Of a stretch of DNA of 64,000 nt, positions 41,645 through 50,594 are shown one piece after another. This DNA comes from Shinella sp. XGS7. Its GTDB lineage: Bacteria; Pseudomonadota; Gammaproteobacteria; Burkholderiales; Burkholderiaceae_C. The translations under genes were made by a program, and so were the position numbers. The notes under the pieces are model-generated. The model saw nothing but the letters and a program-made list of their open reading frames with translations. It did no database searches and was not told the origin of the DNA. Location of the stretch: positions 2,617,001-2,681,000 of the forward strand of contig NZ_CP084758.1 in assembly GCF_020535565.1 (NCBI RefSeq), in the 5' to 3' direction. Each line of letters starts with the position of its first letter. Position 1 is the first letter of the stretch.

Positions 41645-43102
41645 TCACGGCTGATTGACCACCATCTCGAGCTGGCCGACGCTCTCGTCCAGGCCGGCGG
41701 GGCTGTGCATGTCCTGCTGAAGCAGGCGGATCATGTCGGGGTGCAGGCGCACGGCGAGGTCGAGCTCGTGGTCGTGACCGCTCTGGTAGGCGCCGAGCTG
41801 GATCAGGTCGCGCGCCTTGTTGTACTTGGCCAGCAGCTGGCGGAAGCGGCGGGCCGCCTCCAGATGGGCCTGGGGCGCCACATTGCTCATCACGCGCGAG
41901 ATCGAGCGCTCGATGTCGATGGCGGGATAGTGGCCGGCCTCGGCCAGCTCGCGCGAGAGCACGATATGGCCGTCCAGGATGCCGCGGGCGGCGTCGGCAA
42001 TCGGGTCCTGCTGGTCGTCGCCCTCGCTCAGCACGGTGTAGAAGGCGGTGATCGAGCCTTCGCCGGCCAGGCCGTTGCCGCTGCGCTCCACCAGCTGGGG
42101 CAGCTTGGCGAAGCAGCTGGGCGGATAGCCCTTGGTGGCCGGCGGCTCGCCGATGGCCAGCGCGATCTCGCGCTGGGCCATGGCGTAGCGGGTGAGCGAG
42201 TCCATCAGCAGCAGCACATGCAAGCCCTGGTCGCGGAAATGCTCGGCGATGGCCGTGGCATAGGTGGCGCCCTGCATGCGCACCAGGGGCGGGGCGTCCG
42301 CCGGCGCGGCCACCACCACGGAGCGGGCCAGGCCTTCCTCGCCCAGGATGTCCTCGATGAATTCCTTGACCTCGCGGCCGCGCTCGCCGATCAGGCCCAC
42401 CACGATCACATCGGCCTGGGTGTAGCGCGCCATCATGCCCAGCAGCACCGACTTGCCCACGCCGGTGCCGGCGAACAGGCCCAGACGCTGGCCGCGGCCC
42501 ACGGTGAGCATGGCGTTGATGGAGCGCACGCCGGTGTCCAGCGGGGTGCGCACCGGATCGCGGTCCATGGCGTTGATAGGGCGGCGGATCATGGGCTCGT
42601 CATGCACCAGGTCCAGCGGGCCGCGGCGGTCCAGCGGGTGACCGTGCGGGTCCACCACGCGGCCCAGCAGGCCGCTGCCCATGGGCAGGTGCAGGCCGCG
42701 GTCTTCGTCGCGGCGCCAGGGGTGCTGGGGCTTGCCCAGCTGGGGCGCGCGCGGCGGGGTGAAGCGCGGCAGCACCAGGGCGCCGCTGGAGAGACCCTGC
42801 ACCTCGTCGGTGGGCATCAGGAAGGCGCGGTCACCCGAGAAGCCCACCACCTCGGCCTTGACCGGGGCGCTGCCGCGGCGCGAGCTGTTGCCCAGGCGCG
42901 GCGGATGGATCTCGCAGACCGAGCCCACCGGCACCTTGACGCCGGTGGCTTCCAGCACCAGACCGGCCACGCGCACCAGCTTGCCCTGGGGCTCCAGGGG
43001 CACGGGCGTGGCGGCGAAGGACTGCAGATCGTCCAGATAGCGGGTCCAGCGCTCCTGGCGGCCGGCGGCCAGCGGCGGGGTGGGGCTGTAGGGGGCGTCC
43101 AT
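41645..43102 (-). CDS. fliI: Flagellum-specific ATPase FliI
   Basis: 485 residues, F1-beta-like ATPase energising flagellar export. Walker A is AGTGVGKS (211-218) and Walker B lies in [18 protein letters not shown]. The Dxxx[10 protein letters not shown] block and [20 protein letters not shown] (split by eye) are typical. I chose the ATG at 43102; the frame extends to 43162 into fliH without conservation. It lies 2 bp after the fliH stop. Confidence 0.97.
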   Translation of the reverse strand: MDAPYSPTPPLAAGRQERWTRYLDDLQSFAATPVPLEPQGKLVRVAGLVLEATGVKVPVGSVCEIHPPRLGNSSRRGSAPVKAEVVGFSGDRAFLMPTDEVQGLSSGALVLPRFTPPRAPQLGKPQHPWRRDEDRGLHLPMGSGLLGRVVDPHGHPLDRRGPLDLVHDEPMIRRPINAMDRDPVRTPLDTGVRSINAMLTVGRGQRLGLFAGTGVGKSVLLGMMARYTQADVIVVGLIGERGREVKEFIEDILGEEGLARSVVVAAPADAPPLVRMQGATYATAIAEHFRDQGLHVLLLMDSLTRYAMAQREIALAIGEPPATKGYPPSCFAKLPQLVERSGNGLAGEGSITAFYTVLSEGDDQQDPIADAARGILDGHIVLSRELAEAGHYPAIDIERSISRVMSNVAPQAHLEAARRFRQLLAKYNKARDLIQLGAYQSGHDHELDLAVRLHPDMIRLLQQDMHSPAGLDESVGQLEMVVNQP

Positions 43103-43104
43103 GC

Positions 43105-43902
43105 TCAACGGCCTTCGCCAATATCGGCAGCCGGGACCTCGCCTGCGCGGCGGTCTTCCCACAGCGACTGCTGGCCCATGGCGGCGCTGATCTGCAGCCA
43201 GCGTGCGGGCAGGGTGGCGTCCACGCTGCCGATGTCGGAGTCGACCTTGCAGCCGCCGCGGGCCACTTCGGCATCGGGGATGATCTGGGCCTCGCGGGCC
43301 TTCATCTCCTCGCCGGCGCCCTCCAGCACCAGGGGCAGGTCCTCGGGGTTGACGCGCACGCGCACATGGCGGGCCGAGAGCTGCAGGGCCTCGACCGCGT
43401 CATGCGCCACATGGGCGATCAGCTCGGGGCGCTGGCTCAGCTCGCTGCGCACCACCTGGCGGGCCAGCTCGGTGGCCATGGCGGCCAGGGCCTGGGCCAT
43501 CTGCTCTTCCATCTCGCGGAACTCGGCGTCGAAGCTCTGCACCAGCTGGCCGATCTGGGCGCTCATCTGCTGGGCAAAGCTCTTCTTGAAGGCGTCCAGC
43601 GCGGCCATGCCGTCGCGGTAGCCGTCCTGGTAGCCGGCCTGGCGGGCGCTGTGCAGCAGCTCGTCCAGCTGCGGTTCGGGTTCGGGTGCCGGGGCGGCCG
43701 CGGGCGGCGGGGCCGGCGGCGCGGGGGCGTAGACGGGCGGACGGCGGGCCTCGGGCGCGCCCTCGAGCGCACCGGGGGTCCAGGCCGAGAAGCCCGAGAG
43801 CTCCTCACGCGGGATGATGCGGCTGTAGGCGCCGCGGCGCTCGTCGCCGGAGCGGCGCTCGGGCGGGGGAACCTGACGGGGGGGCGGTTGGCGCGGAGGC
43901 AT
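43105..43902 (-). CDS. fliH: Flagellar assembly protein FliH
   Basis: 265 residues. A Pro-rich N-terminus with [18 protein letters not shown], the [20 protein letters not shown] (split by eye) stretch that fits the FliH GxxxG-like coiled region, and a C-terminal V-ATPase E-like domain ([20 protein letters not shown] (split by eye), [20 protein letters not shown] (split by eye)). FliH regulates FliI. It sits between fliG and fliI. Confidence 0.95.
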   Translation of the reverse strand: MPPRQPPPRQVPPPERRSGDERRGAYSRIIPREELSGFSAWTPGALEGAPEARRPPVYAPAPPAPPPAAAPAPEPEPQLDELLHSARQAGYQDGYRDGMAALDAFKKSFAQQMSAQIGQLVQSFDAEFREMEEQMAQALAAMATELARQVVRSELSQRPELIAHVAHDAVEALQLSARHVRVRVNPEDLPLVLEGAGEEMKAREAQIIPDAEVARGGCKVDSDIGSVDATLPARWLQISAAMGQQSLWEDRRAGEVPAADIGEGR

Positions 43903-43920
43903 GGTGAGCGTGTGGGCTGC

Positions 43921-44916
43921 TTACAGGAACTGGTCGTCGCCGCCGCCGGCCAGCATGATGGTGCCTTCGTCCACCAGACGACGCACGATCTTGAGCATTT
44001 CCTTCTGCTCGGCCTCCACCTCGGACAGGCGCACCGGGCCGCGCGACTCCAGGTCCTCGCGCAGGGTCTCGGCCGCGCGGCTGGACATATTGCGGAAGAC
44101 CTTCTCGCGCAGCTCGGGGCCGGCGCCCTTGAGGGCCACGACCAGGGATTCGCTCTGCACCTCCTTGAGCACGGCCTGGATGCCGCGGTCGTCGATCTTC
44201 TCCAGATCGTCGAAGGTGAACATGTTGTCCATGATCTTCTGGGCCAGGTCGGTGTCGGCCTCGCGGATGTAGTCCAGCACCGAGGCCTCGACCGAGGAGC
44301 CCATCATGTTGATGATCTCGGCCGCGGTCTTGACGCCGCCGAGGTTGGACTTCTTCATGCGCTCGCCGCCGGCCAGCACCTGGCTCATCACCTCGTTGAG
44401 GTCCTTGAGCGCCATGGGCTGGATGCCGTCCAGCGTGGCGATGCGGATCAGCACCTCGTTGCGCTGGCGTTCGGTGAAGACCTTGAGCACCGAGGAGGTC
44501 TGGTCGAAGTCCAGGTGGGCCAGGATGGCGGCGATGATCTGCGGGTGTTCGTTGCGCAGCAGCTCGGCCACCGAGGCCGCGTCCATCCACTTCAGGCTCT
44601 CGATGCTGGAGACATCGCCGCCTTGCAGGATGCGGTCCAGCAGCAGATTGGCCTTGTCGTCGCCCAGGGCCTTGCGCAGCACATTGCGCACGTATTCGTC
44701 GGTGTCGTTGACCAGCATGCTCTGGGTCTCGGCCACCGCGTCGAAGCGGGTCAGCACCGCTTCCACGCGCTCGCGCGGGATCACCTTGAGCTTGGCAATG
44801 GTCTCGCCCAGGCGCTGCACCTCCTTGGGCTGCAGATGCTTGAAGACCTCGGAGGCCTCCTCTTCGCCCAGCGACATCAGCAGGATGGCTGCGTCTTCTA
44901 CGCCTTGATCGTCCAT
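43921..44916 (-). CDS. fliG: Flagellar motor switch protein FliG
   Basis: 331 residues. All three armadillo-like parts are present (DAAILLMSLGEEEASEVFKH (split by eye), EVLIRIATLDGIQPMALKDL (split by eye), EKIDDRGIQAVLKEVQSESL (split by eye)). The C-terminal torque helix with charged residues reads REKVFRNMSSRAAETLREDL (split by eye). FliG joins the MS ring to the C ring and contacts the MotA encoded at the end of this window. It starts 20 bp after fliF. Confidence 0.97.
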   Translation of the reverse strand: MDDQGVEDAAILLMSLGEEEASEVFKHLQPKEVQRLGETIAKLKVIPRERVEAVLTRFDAVAETQSMLVNDTDEYVRNVLRKALGDDKANLLLDRILQGGDVSSIESLKWMDAASVAELLRNEHPQIIAAILAHLDFDQTSSVLKVFTERQRNEVLIRIATLDGIQPMALKDLNEVMSQVLAGGERMKKSNLGGVKTAAEIINMMGSSVEASVLDYIREADTDLAQKIMDNMFTFDDLEKIDDRGIQAVLKEVQSESLVVALKGAGPELREKVFRNMSSRAAETLREDLESRGPVRLSEVEAEQKEMLKIVRRLVDEGTIMLAGGGDDQFL

Positions 44917-44936
44917 GGTCTGTGTTCCGTCCTGCC

Positions 44937-46640
44937 TCAGGCCTCGTCTTCGCCGTGGATCCAGCTGCGCATGATGTTGGCCACGGCCACCGGGTTCTCA
45001 CGCGCCAGCTGGCGGGCCCGCTCGAGCTTGTCGTTGGAGGCCGGGGCCTCCAGGGCGGGCAGGCCGCCGGGCAGCTCGTGGGCGTCATCCACCACGGCGT
45101 CGAGCTGCTTGCCGGCTTCGGCCTCGGCTGCCGCTGCGGCCGGGTCGGGCTCGGGCGGACGGGCGGCGCGGATGGCCGGACGCACCAGGCCGAAGACCGC
45201 GATCAGGGCCACCAGCACCAGGGCCAGGGGCACGGCGGCGGAGCGCAGCAGATCGATCAGCCAGGGCTGCTTCCACAGCGGCACGTCCACCTCGGTGGGC
45301 TTGTCCAGCACGAAGGGCGCGGAGATCACCTTGATGGAGTCGCCACGGTCCTGGCTGTAGCCCAGGGCCTCGCGCACCAGCTCGGTCAGCTTGGTGAGCT
45401 CCTCGGCCGAGACCGGCTGGCTGGTGGTCTTGCCCTTGGCGTCGGTGGCGCTGCGGTGGTTGACCACCACCGCGGCATTCAGGCGCCGGACCGTGCCCAC
45501 CGCATTGCGGGTGACGCGCACGGTCTTGTCCAGCTCGTAGTTGGTGACGTTCTCGCGGCGGGTGCTCTGCTGGCCGCCGGCACCGCCTTGGGCGGGCTGC
45601 AGGGCCTGGGCCTGGCCGTTGATGGGCGCGGTGGCCGGCACGGGCGGCTGGTTGGTGGCGGCTCCGGGCACGCCGGTGGGCAGCTGCGGGTTGGCGTTGA
45701 TCGCTTCCTGGCTCTGCTGGCTGCGCACCGAGGCCTGGGCATTGGCGCCCTGGTTGGGCTTGTATTCCTCGGCGGTGGACTCGATCTGGGAGAAGTCGAG
45801 GTCGGCGGTGACGGTGGCACGCAGATTGTCGCGACCCACCACCGGCTCCAGCAGCTCGTAGATGCGCTTGTGCAGATTGGCCTCGACCTGCTGCTTGTAC
45901 TGCAGCTGCTGGCTGTCCAGGCCGTTCTGGTTGTCGTTGTTGTTGGAGAGCAGGGCGCCGGTGCTGTCCAGCACCGACACGGCCTTGGGGCTGAGCTCGG
46001 GCACCGAGGCCGAGACCAGGTGCACGATGCCGGCCACCTGGGCGCGGTCCAGCGCGCGGCCGCCGCGCAGGGTCAGCATGACCGAGGCGCTGGGCTTCTG
46101 CTGCTCGCGGAAGAAGCCGTTCTGCTGCGGCATGGCCAGGTGCACGCGGGCGTCCTGCACATCGGCCAGGGCGGTGATGGTGCGGGTCAGCTCGCCCTCC
46201 AGCGCGCGCTGGAAGTTCAGGCGTTCGTTGAACTGGGTCTGGCCGATGGAGGTCTTGTCCATCAGCTCGAAGCCCACGGTGCTGCCCTTGGGCAGGCCGG
46301 CCGAGGCCAGCTTCATGCGCACGTCGTAGACCTGGGCGGCCGGAACCAGGATGGTGCCGCCCGGCTCGTGGCGGTAGGGCACGTTCATCTGGGCCAGCTG
46401 GGCGATGACGGCGCCGCCATCCTTGTCGGACAGGCCGGTGAAGACCGGGCGATAGTCGCCCTGGGAGGAGTAGAGGGTGATGGCCAGCACCACGCCGGCC
46501 AGGGTGGCCAGACCCAGGCCCAGACCCAGCTTGCTGCGCAGGGGCAGGGCCGCCAGACGCGCGGCAAAGCCGGCCGGCTGGGCGGCTTGGGCCGGCTCCA
46601 CCAGGGCGGTGGGGGCGGGAGTGGCGAGGGCGTTGTCCAT
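44937..46640 (-). CDS. fliF: Flagellar MS-ring protein FliF
   Basis: 567 residues. An N-terminal membrane helix (LGLGLATLAGVVLAITLYSS (split by eye)), ring-building motifs (YRPVFTGLSDKDGGAVIAQL (split by eye), YDVRMKLASAGLPKGSTVGF (split by eye), QNGFFREQQKPSASVMLTL), a second helix (AAVPLALVLVALIAVFGLV) and a C-terminal FliG-binding tail (NDKLERARQLARENPVAVAN (split by eye), IMRSWIHGEDEA). It is first in the - strand fliF-fliR block and divergent from fliE. Confidence 0.97.
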   Translation of the reverse strand: MDNALATPAPTALVEPAQAAQPAGFAARLAALPLRSKLGLGLGLATLAGVVLAITLYSSQGDYRPVFTGLSDKDGGAVIAQLAQMNVPYRHEPGGTILVPAAQVYDVRMKLASAGLPKGSTVGFELMDKTSIGQTQFNERLNFQRALEGELTRTITALADVQDARVHLAMPQQNGFFREQQKPSASVMLTLRGGRALDRAQVAGIVHLVSASVPELSPKAVSVLDSTGALLSNNNDNQNGLDSQQLQYKQQVEANLHKRIYELLEPVVGRDNLRATVTADLDFSQIESTAEEYKPNQGANAQASVRSQQSQEAINANPQLPTGVPGAATNQPPVPATAPINGQAQALQPAQGGAGGQQSTRRENVTNYELDKTVRVTRNAVGTVRRLNAAVVVNHRSATDAKGKTTSQPVSAEELTKLTELVREALGYSQDRGDSIKVISAPFVLDKPTEVDVPLWKQPWLIDLLRSAAVPLALVLVALIAVFGLVRPAIRAARPPEPDPAAAAAEAEAGKQLDAVVDDAHELPGGLPALEAPASNDKLERARQLARENPVAVANIMRSWIHGEDEA

Positions 46641-46721
46641 GAGGCCGGGTGTTTTCTGTGCGGTTTCACACGGGGGAGCGCGGAGCTCTCCCCTTGGCCT
46701 TCATTATTCGGAAAGCCCCCC

Positions 46722-46748
46722 TCAAGAAAGCCGGGAACAGGCCGATGA
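46722..46748 (+). promoter_or_regulatory. Sigma-28-type promoter upstream of fliE
   Basis: TCAAGAAA (46722-46729), an 11-bp spacer and GCCGATGA (46741-46748), seven of eight matches to the sigma-28 -10 GCCGATAA. It lies 69 bp before the fliE ATG. The same pattern recurs before motA, fliD and two flagellins, which supports the call. Confidence 0.65.
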
Positions 46749-46816
46749 ACCGAGCGCAGTTCCTCCCATCGGCGCGGCCGTCCTTGCTTAGGATTCAGTC
46801 CAAGGCAGACACCGCC

Positions 46817-47137
46817 ATGGACCTCAAGCTCAGACCCTTCGACTTCGCCCAGGCCGCCGCCCGCGCCGGCCTGGCGGCCAATGGCCAGCCCCTGACCAAG
46901 CCGGTCAAGGGCACGGGCAGCTTTGGCGACGCCATGACCCAGGCGATGAAGAGCGTCAGCCAGTCTCAGACCGAGGCCAGCCGGCTGCAGCGCGAGGTGC
47001 AGCTGGACAATCCCAATGTCAGCCTGGAAGACACCATGATCGCCATGCAGAAGGCGCAGATCGGTTTCCAGGCCACCCTGCAGGTGCGCAACCGCCTGGT
47101 CTCGGCCTATTCCGAGATCATGAATATGCAGGTCTAA
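46817..47137 (+). CDS. fliE: Flagellar hook-basal body complex protein FliE
   Basis: 106 residues. FliE links the MS ring to the rod. The C-terminal helix (VQLDNPNVSLEDTMIAMQKA (split by eye), QIGFQATLQVRNRLVSAYSE (split by eye), IMNMQV) is characteristic. I chose the ATG at 46817; upstream in-frame ATGs at 46649 and 46745 lie in the promoter region. Its orientation is opposite to fliF, a common beta/gammaproteobacterial arrangement. Confidence 0.95.
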   Translation: MDLKLRPFDFAQAAARAGLAANGQPLTKPVKGTGSFGDAMTQAMKSVSQSQTEASRLQREVQLDNPNVSLEDTMIAMQKAQIGFQATLQVRNRLVSAYSEIMNMQV

Positions 47138-47197
47138 GGTTCCTCCACCCCCTACGGCCTGCGGCCGCCAAAGCCGGAGGCTGTGGCCGTCGCGAGG

Positions 47198-47225
47198 CAC
47201 AAAGAGTCCGCAGGGACTCTTTGTG
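47198..47225. terminator. Perfect 12-bp hairpin between convergent fliE and ycgR
   Basis: Arms 47198-47209 and 47214-47225 are perfectly complementary with a 4-nt loop. A second C5/G5 hairpin lies just downstream, near 47236-47251. No long T-run is present. It probably terminates or stabilises both convergent transcripts and may belong to a dispersed palindromic repeat family. Confidence 0.6.
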
Positions 47226-47308
47226 TCCACGCTCCGCCCCCTCACGGGGGCACACGCGAGGGCCCGGCGGAGCCGGATCCCCGCGTGTCGCGCGGTCCAA
47301 GCCCTCGG

Positions 47309-48031
47309 TCAGGATTTGCGCAGCAGGCGCTGGCGCTTTTGCGTCTGGTCGATGTAGAGCTGCAGGGCGCGCTCCGCGCCCTGGGGCAGCCGGCCGAAGG
47401 CGCAGCCCAGGCGCGGGCCGGCATCGGCCTCGCTCACATGCTGCACGCGCAGCTCGCAATTGAAATAGTTGTCGCGCTCCAGCTCCACCCGCACCTCGGC
47501 CAGCACCTGGCCGGCGCTGGGGCGGGGCAGGCCGGGCGGCAGCTGCAGGGCCAGGCCGGTCACGCTGAGGTCCAGCACGCGCAGCTGCAGCGCCATATCG
47601 GGGTGATCGGGGTGCTGCAGCAGCACGCGTGGTGCGCCCAGAGGCTGGACGCGGAAGGCCTGGCGGCGCTGAAAGCGGTAGAGCTGCTGGGGCCAGGGGG
47701 CACGCAAGGTGTCCATGGCCGGCCCCTGCACCAGCACCAGGGGACCCAGCTCGAACTCCAGCCGGATCTGGTCCAGATAGGCCACGGCCATGACCTCGGG
47801 GCTGTCGATCAGGGCCTGCAGCTGACCCGCATGACCTTGCGCCTCCAGATTCAGGGCGTGACGCTCGGGGTCCAGATTCCACAAGCGGGTGCCATAGCTC
47901 AGGCCCTCGGGCGTGCTGAGCTGCAGCGTCACCTGCTGGCTCAGCAGCTGGCGCAGCCAGGCCTCGATCTCGGGGTCGGCGTCAACGCGGAAATCGTCGG
48001 GGCGCTGCTCGGTGGCTTCTTGTGGGCTCAT
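47309..48031 (-). CDS. ycgR: Flagellar brake protein YcgR (YcgR_N-PilZ)
   Basis: 240 residues. An N-terminal YcgR-type domain is followed by a PilZ domain with both c-di-GMP-binding motifs: RxxxR at R123-R127 (RQAFR) and DxSxxG at D154-G159 (DLSVTG). In known systems YcgR bound to c-di-GMP contacts FliG/MotA and slows or biases the motor. It lies 38 bp after fliT on the - strand, in the fliD-fliS-fliT transcription unit, so late flagellar control is likely. Confidence 0.94.
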   Translation of the reverse strand: MSPQEATEQRPDDFRVDADPEIEAWLRQLLSQQVTLQLSTPEGLSYGTRLWNLDPERHALNLEAQGHAGQLQALIDSPEVMAVAYLDQIRLEFELGPLVLVQGPAMDTLRAPWPQQLYRFQRRQAFRVQPLGAPRVLLQHPDHPDMALQLRVLDLSVTGLALQLPPGLPRPSAGQVLAEVRVELERDNYFNCELRVQHVSEADAGPRLGCAFGRLPQGAERALQLYIDQTQKRQRLLRKS

Positions 48032-48069
48032 CTGTGAAAAAGCCCGGCAGGGGCCGGGCCTTGCTGGTG

Positions 48070-48369
48070 TCAGTGCACCATTTTGCTCTTGCCGGCCAGG
48101 ACGCGGTCCAGGTCTTCCAGCCAGGGTTCGGCCAGGTGTCGGATCTCGGCATCATTGAGCAGGATGCGCTGCATGATGCGGGTCTTGAGCTTGGCCTCCT
48201 CGGGGGCCAGCTGGTCGCGAGAGGCGGCGTGCTTGAGCTGGGAGATCAGCAGCACGCAAGCACCTTCGAGCTTGACCACTTCGTCCCAGTTGCCCGAGCG
48301 GGCGGCGCTGAGCATGTCGGCGCTGGCTTGCTCGATGGCTTCGTAATAACTCAGGAGATGGGTGTTCAT
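48070..48369 (-). CDS. fliT: FliT-like flagellar export chaperone
   Basis: 99 residues, helical (LLSYYEAIEQASADMLSAAR (split by eye), EIRHLAEPWLEDLDRVLAG). FliT chaperones FliD and, in enteric bacteria, also represses FlhDC. Sequence similarity is only general, so the assignment leans on size and on its place directly after fliS. The ATG at 48369 is preferred to the frame start at 48393. Confidence 0.8.
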   Translation of the reverse strand: MNTHLLSYYEAIEQASADMLSAARSGNWDEVVKLEGACVLLISQLKHAASRDQLAPEEAKLKTRIMQRILLNDAEIRHLAEPWLEDLDRVLAGKSKMVH

Positions 48370-48415
48370 GGGCGTGGTCCGCGGATGAATCATGTGGAGT
48401 TGAAGGTGCCGGTTC

Positions 48416-48862
48416 TCAGGCGGCGACGCGTTGGGGCTTGTTGGCTTGACCGACCTCGCCGCCGATGCTGGCCCAGGCCTCGCGCACCGGGGCCAGCAGC
48501 TGCTGGCACTCCTCGATGGCGGCGCTGTCGCCGTGCAGATTGGCCTGGGTCAGGCGCATGCACATATAGGCGTAGAGATCACGCAGATCGGCGGCCAGCT
48601 GGCCGCTGTCCATATTGAGGGCCGCTTTGAGGCCCTCGTCCAGGATGCGCACCGCACGGGTGAGGGAGCGGCTCTTGAGTTCCAGATTGCCGGCGGCGAT
48701 GGCGCCGCGGGCCTGGCTCATGGCGTCGTTCAGACCGTCGAAGAGCAGTTCCACCAGACGGTGCGGCGTGGCATTGAGCACATCGGTTTCCAGACCCACC
48801 TTGCTGTACATGGCGCTGCCGCGGTGGGCGCGCGATGCAAAGGGGGATGCGTTGCCGTACAT
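48416..48862 (-). CDS. fliS: Flagellin chaperone FliS
   Basis: 148 residues. FliS pattern YSKVGLETDVLNATPHRLVE (split by eye), LLFDGLNDAMSQARGAIAAG (split by eye), LTRAVRILDEGLKAALNM and LYAYMCMRLTQANLHGD. It binds the flagellin C-terminus to keep it unfolded for export. The first 17 residues are an extension compared with shorter homologues. It follows fliD on the - strand. Confidence 0.95.
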   Translation of the reverse strand: MYGNASPFASRAHRGSAMYSKVGLETDVLNATPHRLVELLFDGLNDAMSQARGAIAAGNLELKSRSLTRAVRILDEGLKAALNMDSGQLAADLRDLYAYMCMRLTQANLHGDSAAIEECQQLLAPVREAWASIGGEVGQANKPQRVAA

Positions 48863-48962
48863 AGTCTTGGTTCCGTTGGGGCCTTGTTGTTTGTTTCTTC
48901 GGCCTCGGGGCGCGGAACTTGAGCCTTGGGCTCGCGCATATGTGTCGCATTGTTGAGAAATA

Positions 48963-48992
48963 CGAACGCCCGGACGGGGCCGGGCGTGTTCG
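48963..48992 (-). terminator. Hairpin after fliD
   Basis: GC-rich arms (CGCCCGG/CCGGGCG extended by CGAA/TTCG) lie between fliD and fliS. A short T-containing tail follows on the - strand. It could attenuate transcription from the fliD promoter into fliS-fliT-ycgR. Confidence 0.55.
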
Positions 48993-49025
48993 GGTGGCGA
49001 GGGTGGGCGCTGTGCGCCCAGATGC

Positions 49026-50462
49026 TCAGCCCAGCAGCCTCATCTGCTGCGACACATAGGTGGACAGGTTGTTCATCTTGCCCATGGTCTTGTCCAGGGC
49101 CGTGTACTGGGCGCGCAGCAGCTTTTCGCGGTCGGCCAGGCGCTGCTCCATGGCGTCCTGCTGCTTGCCATTGCGGGTCACGTTGTCGCGCAGGCCCTGG
49201 GTGCGGCTGGTGAGGCGGCCGTCGAAGCTCAGGGCGTTGTCGGCAAAGCTGCGCACGCGCTGGGCGAAGCCGTTGTTCTCTTCGTTGCCGCTGTCCAGCC
49301 CCATGAAGAAGTTCTTCAGGTCGCTGAGATTGCCCAGGGCCTTGTCCAGCTTGGTGGCATTGATCTTGAGCGTGCCGTCGGAGCTGGGGTCCAGGCCGAT
49401 ATCGGCCAGGCGGGAGCCCAGGCTGCCGCCCAGGGTGGTGGCGCCGGACATCATGCTGCGCAGCTCGCTCTGCACGCCCACCACGGTGGAGTCGCCCTGC
49501 AGGGTGCCCGCGGTCTTGGTGCTGGCGTCGTACTTGGTCTGGTCGCGCACCATGGACATCAGGCTGTTGTAGGCCGAGGCGAACTCGTTCACGGTCTTCT
49601 TCAGCGTCTCCTTGTCCTGGGCCAGGGTCAGGGTGACGTCGGCCGTGGTGGGCTTGAGCAGGGTGATGTTCAGGCCATCGATGGCGTCCTTGAGCTGGTT
49701 GCTTTCGGAGACGATGGGCAGGCCGTTCAGCGTGGCCTGGGCATTGCCGGCAGCCTGGCTCTGGGTCATGGAGACCAGGCCGGCGCTGGGGTCGAAAGCC
49801 AGGGCCGAGAGACCCTGGTCATCGGCATTGCCGCCATCGGCGTCATTGACCGAGACCCGGAAGCCATTGCTTTCGCCGGTCTCGGTGGAGCGCATCACCA
49901 GGCGTGCGCCCGAGGCGTCGTTGACGATGGAGGCCACCACGCCGGCCTTGGCCGAATTGATCTTGTCACGGATCTGGGTGAGCTGGTCCTCGCCGGGGGC
50001 GATATCGATGGTGACAGCGGTGGCGCCGCTCTTGGGTGCGAAGCTGCTCTGATCGGCATTCCACTTGCCCAGCTCAATGGTGATGCTGCCCGTGCCCACC
50101 GTGCCGGGGGCCACCGGCAGCGGCTTGCTGGAGACGGACTGCGAGGTGGCCAGCTTGCCGACCGAAACCGTGGTGGTGCCTGCGGTATTGCTGGTGGTGC
50201 CGGCCGTCACCTGCACGCTGGCCGCATCGGTGGAGCTGGCCACGCTGGCGGCCCAGGAATCCGGATTGGTGAGCTTGGCGGCGGCGTCGCGCAGGGCGGA
50301 GAGGGCGCTCTGGAGCTTGCCATAGGCGGAAATCTTGGTCTGCAGACCCTCGGTGCGCTTTTGCAGTTGGTCGATCGGCGTGCGCTCGGCGTTGATCAGC
50401 CCCTTGATCAGGGACTCATAGCTGGTATTGCTACCAATACCGAGTTGCGTGATGGATGCCAT
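49026..50462 (-). CDS. fliD: Flagellar filament cap protein FliD
   Basis: 478 residues. N-terminal and C-terminal helical D0-D1 parts (SYESLIKGLINAERTPIDQL (split by eye), MEQRLADREKLLRAQYTALD (split by eye), KTMGKMNNLSTYVSQQ) flank a Ser/Thr/Ala-rich beta region (SNTAGTTTVSVGKLATSQSV (split by eye)). FliD caps the filament and folds incoming flagellin. A sigma-28-type promoter lies 45 bp upstream of its start. Confidence 0.96.
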   Translation of the reverse strand: MASITQLGIGSNTSYESLIKGLINAERTPIDQLQKRTEGLQTKISAYGKLQSALSALRDAAAKLTNPDSWAASVASSTDAASVQVTAGTTSNTAGTTTVSVGKLATSQSVSSKPLPVAPGTVGTGSITIELGKWNADQSSFAPKSGATAVTIDIAPGEDQLTQIRDKINSAKAGVVASIVNDASGARLVMRSTETGESNGFRVSVNDADGGNADDQGLSALAFDPSAGLVSMTQSQAAGNAQATLNGLPIVSESNQLKDAIDGLNITLLKPTTADVTLTLAQDKETLKKTVNEFASAYNSLMSMVRDQTKYDASTKTAGTLQGDSTVVGVQSELRSMMSGATTLGGSLGSRLADIGLDPSSDGTLKINATKLDKALGNLSDLKNFFMGLDSGNEENNGFAQRVRSFADNALSFDGRLTSRTQGLRDNVTRNGKQQDAMEQRLADREKLLRAQYTALDKTMGKMNNLSTYVSQQMRLLG

Positions 50463-50506
50463 GGAAAAACTCCCTATGCCCCGTCAGAAGGGGGAGGATG
50501 TCGGCT

Positions 50507-50533
50507 CTATCGGCCGATTCTTCAAGAACTGAA
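50507..50533 (-). promoter_or_regulatory. Sigma-28-type promoter of fliD
   Basis: On the - strand TTCAGTTC (50526-50533), an 11-bp spacer and GCCGATAG (50507-50514), seven of eight -10 matches. The -10 is 45 bp before the fliD start, so the leader is short. Confidence 0.65.
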
Positions 50534-50594
50534 GGCCGGCGCGCAGCGATTGCGGGCCGGCCAGCGACATGATGCGGTGAAACGGGCGGCCGGA

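Noticed and set aside
46641-46721. Sigma-70 or FlhDC-bound promoter for fliF in the fliE-fliF gap
   Set aside because: A TTCTTG/TAATGA pair can be drawn on the - strand with a 16-bp spacer, but it is weak, and no clear FlhDC box was recognised.
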